DNA of 64,000 nucleotides from Allium sativum. Lineage: Eukaryota; Streptophyta; Magnoliopsida; Asparagales; Amaryllidaceae. The notes under the pieces are model-generated. The model did no database searches and had not been told where the DNA came from. It saw nothing but the letters and a program-made list of their open reading frames with translations. Shown here piece by piece: positions 35,926 through 48,700 of this stretch. The stretch lies in NCBI GenBank assembly GCA_030737875.1, contig CM060918.1, positions 769,662,552-769,726,551 of the forward strand, given 5' to 3'. Made by a program: the position numbers and the translations under genes. How positions within the stretch are numbered: position 1 is the first letter of the stretch; each line of letters starts with the position of its first letter.

Positions 35926-36268
35926 CGTATTCCATGTGTCACATTTGAGGAAGTGCCTACATGAGACCGCAGAGGTGGTAGAGCCGAGCTTGCTTAGAGA
36001 AGTGGAGGTAGAGCGAGATGCGACTATTCGACGAGCTCCTACCCGCATCCTTGGGTCAGAGGTTAGGAAGTTGAGGAATAGAGAGGTGCGACTAGTCAAA
36101 GTGCAATGGGGAGAGGATGAGAGCAATGCTACTTGGGAGACAGAAGCGAAGATGCGTTCATTGTACCCATTCCTTTTGGAGGGTATGTCTTTTAACTTCT
36201 CCTTTATCGTTTGTCTAGTACTTATCTTATCTTTAGTATGTCCTCTCATTAGTACCTTTGACCTATAG
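35912..36268 (+). pseudogene. E2 integrase C-terminus and chromodomain
   Basis: [16 protein letters not shown], then a chromodomain-like tail (KLRNREVRLVKVQWG, ATWETEAKMRSLYPFLL). The E1 counterpart stops shortly after YPFLF; here the reading continues with a hydrophobic extension to the stop at 36266-36268. Confidence 0.9.
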
Positions 36269-36794
36269 ATAGGGTAAACCTATGGTTGAAACATGTGTTT
36301 GAGACATGTTATGTTTGATGGATGCGTGTGGATGCAAGTGGTTGCTAGTGGTTGCTTGTGGATGCATATACACACACTCTAGGCACTAGATCGGCTCAAT
36401 CACTTCATATTGCATATTGCATATAATTGTGTGTAGGTAGGTATATTAATGGATGTATAATGGCTGTGTATCATATGGATGATGCATTTTGGTGAATGAT
36501 TGTGCACTCGTGTAGAAATAGTATGTGTCGATAGGGTTCTTTCGCATACATATTGGATGCATGGCACTATCATGGTTTGCATTAAGGAGGTCAACTGAAT
36601 CAGTAGACCGCCTGATTTTGCATTAGACAGGGAACATATACACACACTCTTTGCAAAAGTTCATACTGCATTAGAAACTCTAAGGACAATGGATGCCAGT
36701 GTTTGATGGTTTGAGTAGATGGTTGTTTGGATGGTAGGATACGTTCTTCTTGACTTAGAGATTTCGGGGACGAAATCCTTTAAGTATGGGAGAA
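36269..36794 (+). promoter_or_regulatory. E2 3' spacer, hairpin and polypurine tract
   Basis: Non-coding. GATTTCG-GGGA-CGAAATC at 36760-36777, then AAGTATGGGAGAA (36782-36794) abutting the 3' LTR. Confidence 0.8.
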
Positions 36795-39700
36795 TGTAAC
36801 ACCCCGTGTGTTGAATAACTTGTTATAATATAAAACAGGGCAGAATTAAATTTTAAAGTCTGAATCAGGGGAAACAGGCTTTGTCATTGCGTTCGTCTCG
36901 GAAAAATACGCAAAATAGAGTCCGAGTTTTCGAAAATTGGAGTTCGTATGACCCAGTTAAGGCCCGAAGAAGTTTTCAGAAATTCAAAACAGATTTAAAA
37001 ACAGAAATTTCACATTTCAGAAGAGGCGGGAAAAATTCCCGCCAGGCAGAGGGAGTCGACCCTAGGGTCGACGTGGGTGTCGACCCCCTCCCTAGGGGTC
37101 AACCCCCCCTGTCGGTCTATGTGACCTGGGTGCAACCTGATGGTTTTTGGGCTGTGCTTGGTGGCTAGGACGAGATCTGACGGCTCTAATCTGATTTAGG
37201 GTTAATCTAATGGCCTAAAACACCTAACTACTCTATAAATACACCCTAAGACTACCCTAATTCATACTAAAAATAGATACAACGTCGTCATGCCGTCAAA
37301 ATGCAACTTGAAGGAGCCTCCATCAAATTAAAGAGGAAGATAGCTTCTCAAATCAACTACTAATCAACTCTAGCAACTTAATCTTCTTCATAGGAGTGCT
37401 AATCAACAAATTGTGAGTTTCTATAGCCTTAATGACCAATTGTTGAAATGATTATGATAGGATATAATGAGGTTATGGCTATGAATGTGGATCAATGCAA
37501 GATTATGTTATCATATGCTATGTGTTTGTGATGTTATGCAAGTTATGTGCTATGTGTTCATGATGTTATGCAAGTTATGCAAGTCATATGCTATGTGATC
37601 ATGATGTTATGCAAGTTATGCAAGTTATATGCTACATGTTCATGATGTTATGCAAGTTATGCAAGTCATATGCTACATGTTCATGATGTTATGCAAGTTA
37701 TATGCTGCATGTTCATGATGTTATGCAAGTTATGCAAGTCATATGCTACATGTTCATGATGTTATGCAAGTTATGCAAGTTATATGCTACATGATCATGA
37801 TGTTATGCAAGTTGTGCAAGTGTTAGGCTATGTGTTCATGATGCTAGTTATGCAAATTGCTATGATAAACATTGATCCATTATGACACCATGTTATGCAA
37901 GTTTGGTGTTTGATTATATGCAAGTTCATATATGATATGTTATGCAAGTTTGGTGTATGATTATATGCAAGTTCATATAAGACATGTTATGCAAGTTTGG
38001 TGTTTGATTATATGCAAGTAACATGTGCAAGTTTACACCTTAGTATGATATGCATACATATGCAAGTTAACCCCTTAGTATGTCATACATACATATGTAA
38101 GTTTACCCCTTTGTATGACATAAGTCACTTATGCAAGTTAACCTCTTTATGACATATGTGATTCATGCAAGTTTGGGTTGGTTATTTATGCTAGTTGGGT
38201 TTGATGCTATATGCATGTTGACACCTTTAAAACCCATGTTGATGCTAATGTTATGCAAGTTGAACCCATTGTATTTGTGATGAATCTTCCCTTTTATGTC
38301 ATGTTAGCGAATTACGTGGGGCACGATGGGGTTAATATACATGTTAATGAAATGGTGTGAAGTTGGTATGATTATGCATACCATAAAGTGGATGGACATA
38401 ATTGAGTCAATTATGTACATCGTTAAAATTGGAATTAATTAGGGAAAATTAATTCGAAATATGGGGGTGATTAATTAGGTGTAATTAATCGACTAAGACA
38501 CGAGGTTGGACCCTTTTGTAGCATAAGACTGCCCAGAACCGATCGGCAAATCCAGCGGCTACAAATGATTGGCCCAATGTGAGAGGTCTTAGGCACAAAC
38601 TGAATACGTAACAAGTGTAAAGACACGAGGTTAGACTCGGTTATGGCGTAAGGTTGCCCGGACCCAACCGGCAAATCCAGCTGCCATAAAAGATAGTCTA
38701 ATGTGAGAGGTCTTTACAACGGTTACGTTCTTAATCAATTAAGAAACACTTAACCAAATAAGCATGTAGTGGGGCATGAGGGGTTAAGTGGGTGCCTTGG
38801 GTGGCATGTGGAAATCAAGTAAGTGCCTTGGGTGGCATGTGGAAATCTAGTGGGTTGCCTTGGGTGGCAATAGAAAATACGATTAGAATACTTAACCAAG
38901 TGGAAACATGTAATTAAACATGATTAAAGGGTTAAGTGGGATGCACTAGATAAAGTGACAAGCTTAGGTGGATAGCTTGTGGGCGCCCATTTCAACCAGT
39001 AACCCATATGTATCTTATTGGGCTCGACCCATGTCGAGGACGGGACACGCGTACTGGGCTTGACTATAAGAGGCCGAAACGGGTTAGCGGTGGCAACGCA
39101 AGTCCAACGGGTTTCATATGCGTGTGTGGACCCGGGCTGGTAGGTAAGACGTTGTTGCATCGTGTAGGTATAAGCCATGCACCATTGGTTGTATCGGGTT
39201 GCCACTTTGGGGAGTGATACACCCCACTGTGGGGCCAGCACGGGTATCTACGGTAGGGAGCCGATCGCTTGGGGAGTAGTGGGTACACCTAGTGGAGATA
39301 GGGGCAGACGGCACCTATGTAGTCAGCTAGGGGTACACGAAACTACTGGGTAAATTTTTCTAAGTCCTTGGGTGGGATCAACCTTTAAGTAGGAATGACT
39401 GGTGTGGTGCAGTTAGTAATTACCCTTGGGTGGGTAGATGCGTCTTTACCGTTATCTTAGTTCATCCTATGTCTAGTTGGCTACTTAGTGCAGTCATTTA
39501 TCCCCAGTCATCCCGTACCAAGTTTATTTCATACCCTAATTACTTTAATGATTGTGTTGTTAAAGTTATATGGCTCACTCAGACTTATGTCTGACCCCGT
39601 TGTTTTTATCTTTTTCCCCCTCAGGTCCTCAGGTTGGGCCTAGCACTAGTGGGCTTTGATCAGATCTCTTTATCTATCTTTTGGAGCTTGGACCGTGATG

Positions 39701-39974
39701 TAAAGCCCAGCTTATCTTTTCTATTATGGCTATTTGTTTATGTAGTGGGATTATGTACTTATGTTTTTATCAGGATGGATATTTAGTACTTGACTCTTTA
39801 TGGTGTTGTAACTAAACATGTTTACCTTCTGCTGCAATGAAATGATGTTTTAGATTTTCAAGTATTATTTATATCTGTCTTGTTGTAATTTTTCTGTTCT
39901 ATATTCACTAAAATACTCCACCGAAGTTAAGGCATTCCCTTAGTGAGTGACCTTAGCGGGTGTGGGGTGTTACA
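36795..39974 (+). repeat. E2 3' LTR (3.2 kb)
   Basis: Nearly identical to the 5' LTR. It has the palindrome 37025-37043, TATA 37234-37241, tandem array 37530-37839 (two units shortened by 9 bp), A elements 38493-38592 and 38616-38718, and hairpin B 39580-39593. In the first A element the middle stem is better preserved here (TTGGACC/GGCCCAA) than in the 5' LTR. Confidence 0.96.
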
Positions 39975-40301
39975 GCGAGTACGCGAGTGGTTAATGATTC
40001 GAGTCAAATTGGGCGATCGAGATACCGAAAGCGTGTATGCAAGATCATTGCCGCTGCTCGGGCATGAGATTGCGTAGGCTTGCTACTGAAACATCGTCAG
40101 GTTGGTTCTTGATCACTGTGAGTGCTCCGTGGAATCATTTAGATTCCCAAGTATACGATCATTTAATGATTCAAGTTGGTCTTAATGATCGAAGTTTCGA
40201 AAACTCGTATATGTGATCGATGTTATTATTAAATTTCTGAAATAAGTCACCTATCCGGGTGCATTAAGGTCCTCCCCCTTCTCCTCCTCTCTTCTCCCCT
40301 T

Positions 40302-40332
<31 letters not shown>

Positions 40333-40653
40333 ATGTGTGTGTGTGTGTGTGTGTGTATGTGTGTGTGTGTGTGTATATATATCGGGGATCAGTACCGATC
40401 CGAATACTTAGAATTTTTTCAAGTTTTTTCTGAATCTCCGCACTCCCACAATAAATAAGAAGATAGCAAATCCACTTTTTCTCCTGGCATATTTCGTACC
40501 TATGAACTTTTCAAGACTTTGGAAAACTTTTGGATATTTCAAACACCATTCCCCCAACTTAGATTCCAACTCAGGTGGGTCTTATTTGAACTCGAATTGT
40601 GTTGCAGAGTGGGTCGAAGGCGGGAGAGTAGGTTGGAGACTGTAGGTTTGTTG
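39975..40653 (-). repeat. B left LTR, second segment, with microsatellite
   Basis: Continues element B after E2. It holds a TA/TG microsatellite (about 40302-40383) and, just after, a GATCAGTACCGATCCG word also seen at 53224 in the right LTR. No gene. Confidence 0.55.
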
Positions 40654-41031
40654 TGTAACACCCCGTATTTTTTTAAGATAATAAAATATAAGTAACTTAA
40701 TTAAATAATGAGAATTAAGTAAAACGGACTGCTCAATTGCGTCCGTCTTGGAATTCTGGTCAAGATTGACACCTGGTTTGCGTAAAACGGATAAAGTATG
40801 AAGAAGTTATGGATGTAGGAAGTTTGTATACATATAAGGAACTTATATATATATTAAATAAATTTATCCAGAAAATCAAAACACGAAGCTGAAAAACAGA
40901 GCGGAAATTTTGCCTATTGGGGGTCGACCCACTTGAAGGGGGGTCGACCCCACCGCAGATCTGGGAAGATTCTGGAGCGTGAACGTGGACTGTTTCTTTT
41001 CTAAATTCATTTCTGAAAACCTATAAATAAG

Positions 41032-41039
41032 CATGTAGA
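41032..41039 (+). promoter_or_regulatory. TATA box, E5 solo LTR
   Basis: TATAAATA about 380 bp into the LTR and about 80 bp after the second GTCGAC site. Confidence 0.6.
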
Positions 41040-41908
41040 TCCAACCCTAAATCTCATATTTTTGAGACAATGCAGAAGCTCTGTCATTCCTCTTCCTCCT
41101 CAAATCTCTTTAGAAAATTAAGATTATTAGTCCAGGAAAAATTCTGAATCCAGATCTGAAGGAAAGGAACGTATGTTTGTAAATGGGTGCTCAAAACTCT
41201 TAAAGAAGTGAGGTAATTCCTAGATCTGGTCTATTTTCCATTCTCTTCTCTTTCTTCTTTTTCTTTCTTTCTTTAAGTAAAAATTATGAATCCATGGTTG
41301 TTAGGTTTTGAATCCAATTAGGGAAAAACCATGGGATTATAGATCTGGACCAGATCCAGGATTTGGAAAACATATAAGGTGTGTGGATTTAAGTTATATC
41401 ATTTTTGATAGTGATATATTATCGTTTAACATTCCCCGCTATTGTACAATACAAATTTGCTAGAATAATAAAAAAGCATTGAAATGTTATATATGAAAAG
41501 TTGTAATATGATATGTTGAAAGGTTTAAACATATGTTAAAATGATTAAAGTGACATGTTAAGATATTAATATGTTGGAAAGTTCATATGTTGAAATATTA
41601 CCTTGTTAGAATATGGGTAGCAACTACTGTTGTTCATATTACATGTTAACTTGTCACATTTATATACATGAACCCTTACTTGTATGAATTGGAATAGTTA
41701 TATGATTCAATGGTTTCATGTTAGCATAGAATTAAATACATAAATATGGATTTGGGGGCATAAATCAAATTATGATTAAAGATCTTAATTTGGGAATATG
41801 GTACATAATAAATATGACTTGGGAAAGGGGCATGAAAACCTATAATGAAATAGGAATAATTGTTAAAGAATGAACATGCCTAGATTCACAGTAATTTGAC
41901 ATTGTAAT

Positions 41909-42108
41909 GCGCTTAGACACGAGGTTAGATTACACTTGTGATAGAAGTCTGCCCGGAACCGCCCGGCATATCCAACATTTACAAGTGGTAAATCTAATGT
42001 GAGGGGTCTAAGTGCATAAATAAAACATGTAATGGTGCTAAGACACAAGGCTAAGTCAACTTGTGGAAGAAGTCTGCCCAGGCTTAATGTGAGAGGTCTA
42101 GTGCATAA

Positions 42109-42110
<2 letters not shown>
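41909..42110 (+). other. structured elements A (E5): one full, one truncated
   Basis: Copy 1 (41909-42015): outer GCGCTTAGAC/GTCTAAGTGC with one G-U pair, middle TTAGATT/AATCTAA (41925-41931 with 41991-41997), inner CACTTGT/ACAAGTG (41933-41939 with 41981-41987). The apical part reads CTGCCCGGAACCGCCCGGC. Copy 2 (about 42035-42106) has lost its apical half but keeps GCTAAGAC and GTCTAGTGC. Confidence 0.8.
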
Positions 42111-42148
<38 letters not shown>

Positions 42149-43219
42149 AAATAGAAGGATTGATAAACAACATTAATTGTAATTAATGGAAATAAATGGA
42201 ATTTAAAGAAAGATACAACAGTAAAAGAAAATGGGAATAAACGGGGAATGATAATAAACTAGTAAAGAAATGAGATAACTGGTGAAATGAGATAAGTGAC
42301 ACTTAATTGTAAAATTAAGTAATCAGTAATTGGGGAAAACTGAAACCGGTTGTTTGTAATAAGTAGAGAAAAGGGGAAAAGACTATGAAATGTAAGAACT
42401 TGTACTTAATTATAAATTAAATAATCTGTGAACTTGGAAGTATGAAATTTGCTGATAAGAATAATATGTTTAGGCTTGTCCTAGGGACAAGTGGAAATTA
42501 TAACTTAGGTTATAATAAACGATAAAGGGAATATAATAACTTATGTAAGGGGAAAGTTGTACTTAATTGTAAATTAAGTTATTTATAAGAACAAGAATCT
42601 AAAATTTATGGATGAGGACAACATAAGTTATATTTATAAGAAGAGAAACTTATTAGTGGACCTTAGTTGAGAGAACTAAGTTAATAAATAAACAACGATA
42701 AGTTGTAGTGACGATGAAAAATGGAATTATGATTAAATGAGAAAGAATGTGGAAAACTTATGAAATGAAATAAGTTATATTTAAAAATAAATAACGTCTG
42801 ACATGTTAAAAAGAAAACATGTGAATTAAGATACACTTAATTACATATTAAGTTGAACATGTTATTGTAACCTTGAATCAAACAAGAATATAAAGGGATT
42901 GTAGATTACAGACCTTGGATCACAATCTAGAGAATAACATGTTGTGGGCTTATTAATAAACTTAAATGGGTTAAGTTGTATAACTAAAATTAATATGTAA
43001 GAGGGGCCCATTCATCAAAGATATAAGGGGCTAGGAAGAACTTGGTAACCCGAATAAAAAGTCAAGATAACCAAGTTGGTAACCTGAATAAAAAGTTAAG
43101 ATAACCAAGTTAAATGGAAACCTAGTAAGGTAAAGCAAACGCGTAAAAGAATGTTTAGACATAGGGTCTAATAACATATTAAAGTGAGGCGCTTGGACCG
43201 GTCCGTATGTTTGAGGGTG

Positions 43220-43870
43220 AATAACCCAACGGGGTAGATCATCGTGGTGTTATAAGGCACGAGGGGAGCGCACGTTCATCTGATTATTTTGTCGGCTCCA
43301 AAGAACTGGAAGGGGAAGCACGTGGCTTCCTGAGATACGTAAGGTGCTCCTTGTAGTCCTTTGTGCGGTGGCAGATGTTTAGACTGTGCTCGCAGAGGTT
43401 GGATCTGCATGTAACTACTAGGTGGGTGGGCCTTGATGGCAAAGGTAACTTTGCAGTCAGAATGTTGTGACGAAGTGACACCAGGGTGATTCGGCGATCG
43501 CCTCAACGGAGAGGCAGAGAGTCACGACCAATAAGGATAGTAGATCATCTGATACCCATCATCGACAGCCAATGGGATGCGAAAAGACTAGAGCTAAAAC
43601 CAATAGACCATTCACCTTTCACTATCAAGGTACGGTGGTTGAGGGAAGATGCCAACTGGATGTTTAGATTGTTTGTTAGGGGCTAGTCGTTTAGCTCTGT
43701 AGTCTTTACTATTTAAGGGAGGGGCCAAGATGGGGCCATAGGTGAAAATAAACCCTAGGAATATCTGTATTTTGGTGCTCTTAAAGGCGAGCCTATACAG
43801 ATATGGAAAAGCTCCCGACCGAGTTCCGTGTTTCTTGTATCGCCCTGCCACGGAACTCGGTGCACATTAG
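43220..43870 (+). other. multi-hairpin region (E5), homologous to E4
   Basis: Inverted repeats in order: GGAAGC-ACGTG-GCTTCC (about 43314-43330), CCTTTGTGCGG with CTCGCAGAGG (imperfect), and CCGAGTTCCGTG with CACGGAACTCGG (perfect 12 bp, about 43819-43861). E4 has hairpins in the same order with changed arms. No open frame of protein character. Confidence 0.6.
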
Positions 43871-44346
43871 AGGACGTGAGGTTGAGGTATCGAGGTACTA
43901 TTAATAGTACAGACATGGGACAGTCTAGATACATGCATATCAGCTCTGGGTGGTGTATCGTAGACCTAAGGGCATTACTCCGATATGGAATCCAATTCGA
44001 TCGACAGTGGCAGTCTGTATGCTTAGTAGCATAGTAATGACAGATATATGTGGAATGTAACATTGTTATGTAGAAATCCGTACGTCACTCCAGCGTAGGA
44101 TGAGGGATTGCGTTCATTTCTGTGACATTACGGTGGAGACCGTGCGAGTGGGCTACCATGGTGTGTACCTCAATATTGGGGGGCAACTACATATATACTA
44201 TATTAGGTTACTCCACCGAGAAGTAAATGGGTACGGTGTGTGTGTGAAACTTGAGTGTTGTTAACCCAAGTAACCTAATAAATAAGAAAATGTGATTGAA
44301 TGGTATATGTAGGATTATCCAAAGTGTATAATTTAAATTCAGTCAC

Positions 44347-44388
44347 CAGAACTTGTGTTCTGACCCCCTCCTCATAGCATACTCGCAG
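44347..44388 (+). other. hairpin B with acceptor-like site (E5)
   Basis: CAGAAC-TTGT-GTTCTG (44347-44362), then ACCCC and CGCAG (CAG at 44386-44388) followed by GTTAG. Confidence 0.65.
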
Positions 44389-44625
44389 GTTAGATTTGTG
44401 GCAGAGACATAATAGCTTTGGATACTGGTTAGGCGGCATTATTAATATGGTAAGGCTATACTTTGAGTATATTATATTTTATCCATTCCGCTGTGAGATA
44501 TTTTCTGAGCTCAGACATATTTTATGTCTCTGTCTTTTTTATAGGATACCAGAACAAACCCACACAAGTTTCGATAGATTAGAATTTTGAAAAAAAATCG
44601 ATCTGTCGGAATTTTGGTTGTTACA

Positions 44626-45719
44626 CGTTGACCATGGCGATTTCCCTACCCCTCAAGAGGAGAGGGTGATGTCTAGTGGAGTACGAAACTAGGCCGAAGG
44701 AGGGAGTGCAGACATGGTGGGGAAGATGAAGGAAGCGAGGCTAAGTAAGTGATACGAAAGTGGGTTGTATCCCCTGAATTTCCTTTTTTATATTCGATGC
44801 TAGCTTTGGAGGAGGCCCCTCGTGGAAGAAGAAGAGGGTGGGATACGAAATCGTGATTTCATATCCCACAAACTTGTGGGAATTCTATATACCGTTCCCG
44901 GATACAAAAAACCTGACTGAAGGGATGGAGGGGCGAGATCAGTAAACATGAAGGGGAGTATAAAATGGTGCACAAGAGATGGGAATACAAAATTTGGCAA
45001 GAAATTTGGGTTACGAGATAACAATTTTGTATCCTCGAGTTTCACTAAATTTCATATCAGGAGGTTGGTTAATTGGGATACGAAATTTTTGGAGGTTCAT
45101 AGAATACGAAGTACCAATTTCATATTTGGCGACTTTGTAAAAATTTAGTATCCCAGTGATAGACCATATAAGCAAGCCGAAGGATTTGGGATGGAAAACT
45201 TCTGGAGTGCGCAAGTATACGAAATAAGATTACGTATCTTGGGGACTTAAGAAGATCTTGGATTCGAAACCCCGACCTTCAAACTCGAATTATCGTGCAA
45301 CGTTGCGTGGTCGGATTGAGTTTAGATACAGACATTGCACTACGTAACGTATCAACGTTTTGGTGACGAATTTATTTGAAATGACGATTCGAACATGTAT
45401 ATAGGATTACAACATAAACTTGGACTATGAACATATAACTGAACCACTACTATTATGATTGGACTCTCAACCCAGTTACGTCGTAATCGCGACTCGACTT
45501 GAATTCAGGGACTTCGGCTCCTGGCGACGATAGTTTAAGTTCATTAATCGTCGTTGTATTCCAAAGAATTTAAGCACAACATAAGCATGCACGCCACTTA
45601 CACGTTCCACGTTGGTTTACACCAACACAGAGGGTATAGGTTTTAGTGCATTGATTAACGCAGTTGTCTTGCAAGTATAGTTTGCAATTACAAAGAAGAG
45701 CTCCAAACGACTTCAGGGC
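44626..45719 (-). repeat. B left LTR, third segment, and junction to the interior
   Basis: GATACGAAA-type words recur through 44690-45240, as in 27760-27910. The LTR boundary inside this stretch could not be fixed. No supported gene; the short open frames lack motifs. Confidence 0.45.
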
Positions 45720-48700
45720 TTGGAAGTTGAACTTGTAGAAACATCTCCAAGCTTTGTTGAATCCCAATACAATTCTAGCCCATCAGTAAGCGATAGTGGG
45801 GCCTTCGGAACTTTCACTCCATCTCAACAAGTGGGCCCATCCAACATTCAAGAACAAGAGGGACAATTTAGTGGGTCTCTGCATTCAAGCGAGCACGTAG
45901 ATGAACCGGTGGTCAAAGGTGAAGCAGAAGTTATTAGAGAGGTCCAATTAGAAGGAAAGGACGACGATGGGAATTAGGAAGGCGTTTTTGTAGCACCGGA
46001 CATGGTAGGAGATACTGGGATCCTTGAGAATCCCCCTGATTCAGTTGTTTCACAGATAAATGAAGCTTCATTGTGGAGAATCTATTAGAAATATTGAATA
46101 CCCTGGGACGTTGCCATGGACCCCGAAAGGGAGGATATAGCGCACGCTCCACTCGAAGGGTATATTGCCTAGAACAGACATATGTGCTCTGTTGGATGTG
46201 TACCCCTGTCTTTTTCGTATATCCGATATATTCTATATTTCTTTCGATTTGCGCCAACGCAACTGCATCTAAATGCATATGCCTTCCTTCTTGGCACTTA
46301 CATCTTGTATATAAAATGGTTTGGAGTTGAATTGACTACGGGAGCCACTGGATATCTCTAACCTTTAAACAAGATAAACACTGTGTCGCCTTCCCTCGTC
46401 CACATGGAGGCGCATACCAATAGCGCTTTATCCTGAGAGCATAGAACAAGATCATCTACTTTGAAGACGATTGGTTATCCATTCGATGCTCACCAAGATT
46501 TGTGAGGTAGTGGCTTGCTGGCCCTAAGTAGTTGAAAACTTATTATATTCCCCAAGTTAATTGAGTCGTAAGCTCAAAACTAACTTGGAGTTTCATGCAG
46601 TAGGTATACCACCAATTTCGAAGAGTAATCGATTCTTGGAGCAGGTCCTGGCTTTGAGGGAAGTCCCAAGTGGGTATCATGATGCCCAAACTCTACTATC
46701 AGACTGTTTCCTTCATCTATTGGACTTGCTTCCCAAAGATCGTTCAACGGGTTGTGAGGATGACCATAAGGAAGAAGAAGAGGAAGAGGAAGAAGGGATA
46801 ACAAAAGATGAGGGGGAAGAAAATTATCTAGGTCTGCAGGAAGAGGAGGTGCCCATTGTCACGCCTTCGGATGTTCCCCCGATTGAGGAGGAAGTTGCAG
46901 AGGCTTAAGGGGATGTAGGCGGCGACAATGGTGGTGAGGTGTAGCCCGCTGGAGGGCATGGTTCACAACCCACTCCCATTCCTTCTCCGATTGAGGAGAT
47001 AAGGTCAGGAGATGCTTTTAAACCAAGTTCTATAGCTACGACCTTTGTGACCATCGTGTCGATGGAGGTCGAAAATTAGTTCAAAGATCCAGATAAGGTC
47101 CCAATAGAGACATCTTTGTTCCGGTTAAGCGGAGCTAATGTTGAGAGCTTATTGTCGAGCGTTGGGGGAATTACTCCCTTTAAGAAAGCTAACAACGGGT
47201 TGGAGGGACACATAGGATACACACACTACCTAGCACTGCATAACATAGAACCTAATTCGTGTGCATTGGATGATCAAATCCGATTTGAGTTTGCTCCATG
47301 CATGTACAGTTTCTTGGGAAGGCGACAAAGATCATGGTCAGGGAGATTCGCGACGGTCGAAAAAAAGTGCCATGAGTGACTTCTATGTAAGAACTGAACT
47401 GCGATAAGGAAGAAGTCATTTGAATCTGAGTGTAGCCATCTCCATCGGGAACACTCCCCGTACTCAGATCCTTTACCACCAGGCACGAGACCAGCGGATG
47501 CAAGGAGAGATACCGATTTATTTAGCATGAGAAAACAAGCTGTGATTGTCCCACCTCCTTTTGAACCAAACCCCACACCGGTGGCGATAGCCGTAGGCAG
47601 AAGTAGGTCTGGTGAGGTAGGAACATGAAGCGGAGGAAGGGATGTGAGAGATCGAGGCCCAGTGTCATCCCACATTTCAGTAATTCCAGAGTTAAGTCCC
47701 GAGGAAAAGAAGGCAATACTGAAAAAGCTTTCCTCGGCTTCTACTTCGAGAAGTTGGTATGGTTTCCGGACATTAGCCCGATTCCACACCAAGACGGCGA
47801 TGGTGCCTGGAAGCAGATGTATGCTGCCTACAATCAGTATCAGGAAATGTATAAATACGCGAAGAAACTCTCGAATTTGATCCAGAGGAAGAACCCAGAA
47901 ATTTAAGGTTTATAGATCGCACTCAAGCTTGAGAAGGAAAGTGGAGTGTTGCGACCTGGGATAAGGAGATAGGTAAAACATTACCTTGATTTACATCTAT
48001 TTCTAAGTATTTTAGTAACACTTTTATGTGTTAACTCTTTAATGCCGAAACAGATGCGCTAAAGAAGAAGTTGGAGGAGATGAAGGTGGCGATGGAGCGA
48101 CTAGTGCACATTGCAAAGACGTATTGGCCTCTGCGCCAACCCGTGCCACCAACTTGGATAAGGATAACAAGGCCACGGCCGAAGAGAACCGCAAGTTCCG
48201 AGAAGAGAATGAGAATATGTAGCATCTAAAGGCGGAAAACCAGGCGTTGGTCGAGGAAAATGAGAGACTTCGAAAGGAGAATGAAGAGGCCCAATGCCTG
48301 AAGAATGAGAATGAGGAGCTCAGGCAAGTGGTTGCGACACATTATACCAAGCTTGAACATGCTGTGAAGGATAGGGAGGTAGCAGAAGCTTCAGATAAAG
48401 AAGTGCTCAGCTAAACAAATGGGATCAGAGATGAATATGAAGCAAGGCTGGAGGAGCTGAGAGGACAAGTTTGGGAGGCCTAATAAGAGGTAGAGAGGCA
48501 CAAGAGCCGGAAGTCTAGGTTTCCATGTTAAAACACTTCAACACCGTGGGCTCTTATCGGTCCGTGACTACCCATAGAACTTTGCTTTGACTTGGGGAAA
48601 GCTGGATGAGGATGGAGCTACTGCCCCAGGAGTGGAGAGAGTGGATGAGGCTCAGCTGATGGAATGATACCTCACAGAGGATAAGCGTCGGGTGTTGGCA

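Larger units (their letters stand above)
28448..39974 (+). mobile_element. E2: full-length Tekay-like chromovirus, defective
   Basis: Perfect target duplications GCGAG at 28443-28447 and 39975-39979. LTRs of about 3.2 kb, exact primer site, polypurine tract and a full gag-PR-RT-RH-INT-chromodomain order. One nonsense codon, several frameshifts and lost active-site residues in protease and RT make it inactive. It is inserted in the left LTR of element B. Confidence 0.97.
40654..44625 (+). mobile_element. E5: solo LTR of a chromovirus family (4.0 kb)
   Basis: Begins TGTAACACCCCG and ends TTGTTACA with no primer site, coding region or second LTR. It is flanked by TGTTG (40649-40653) and CGTTG (44626-44630), a target duplication with one change. 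It has a TATA box, A elements, hairpin B and an acceptor-like CAG like the other LTRs, so it is a solo LTR left by recombination between two LTRs. GTCGAC sites are at 40922-40955, and an AT microsatellite lies at about 42110-42143. Confidence 0.85.

Noticed and set aside
40302..40383. TA/TG run considered as a regulatory or centromeric satellite
   Set aside because: It is an ordinary dinucleotide microsatellite within the B LTR.
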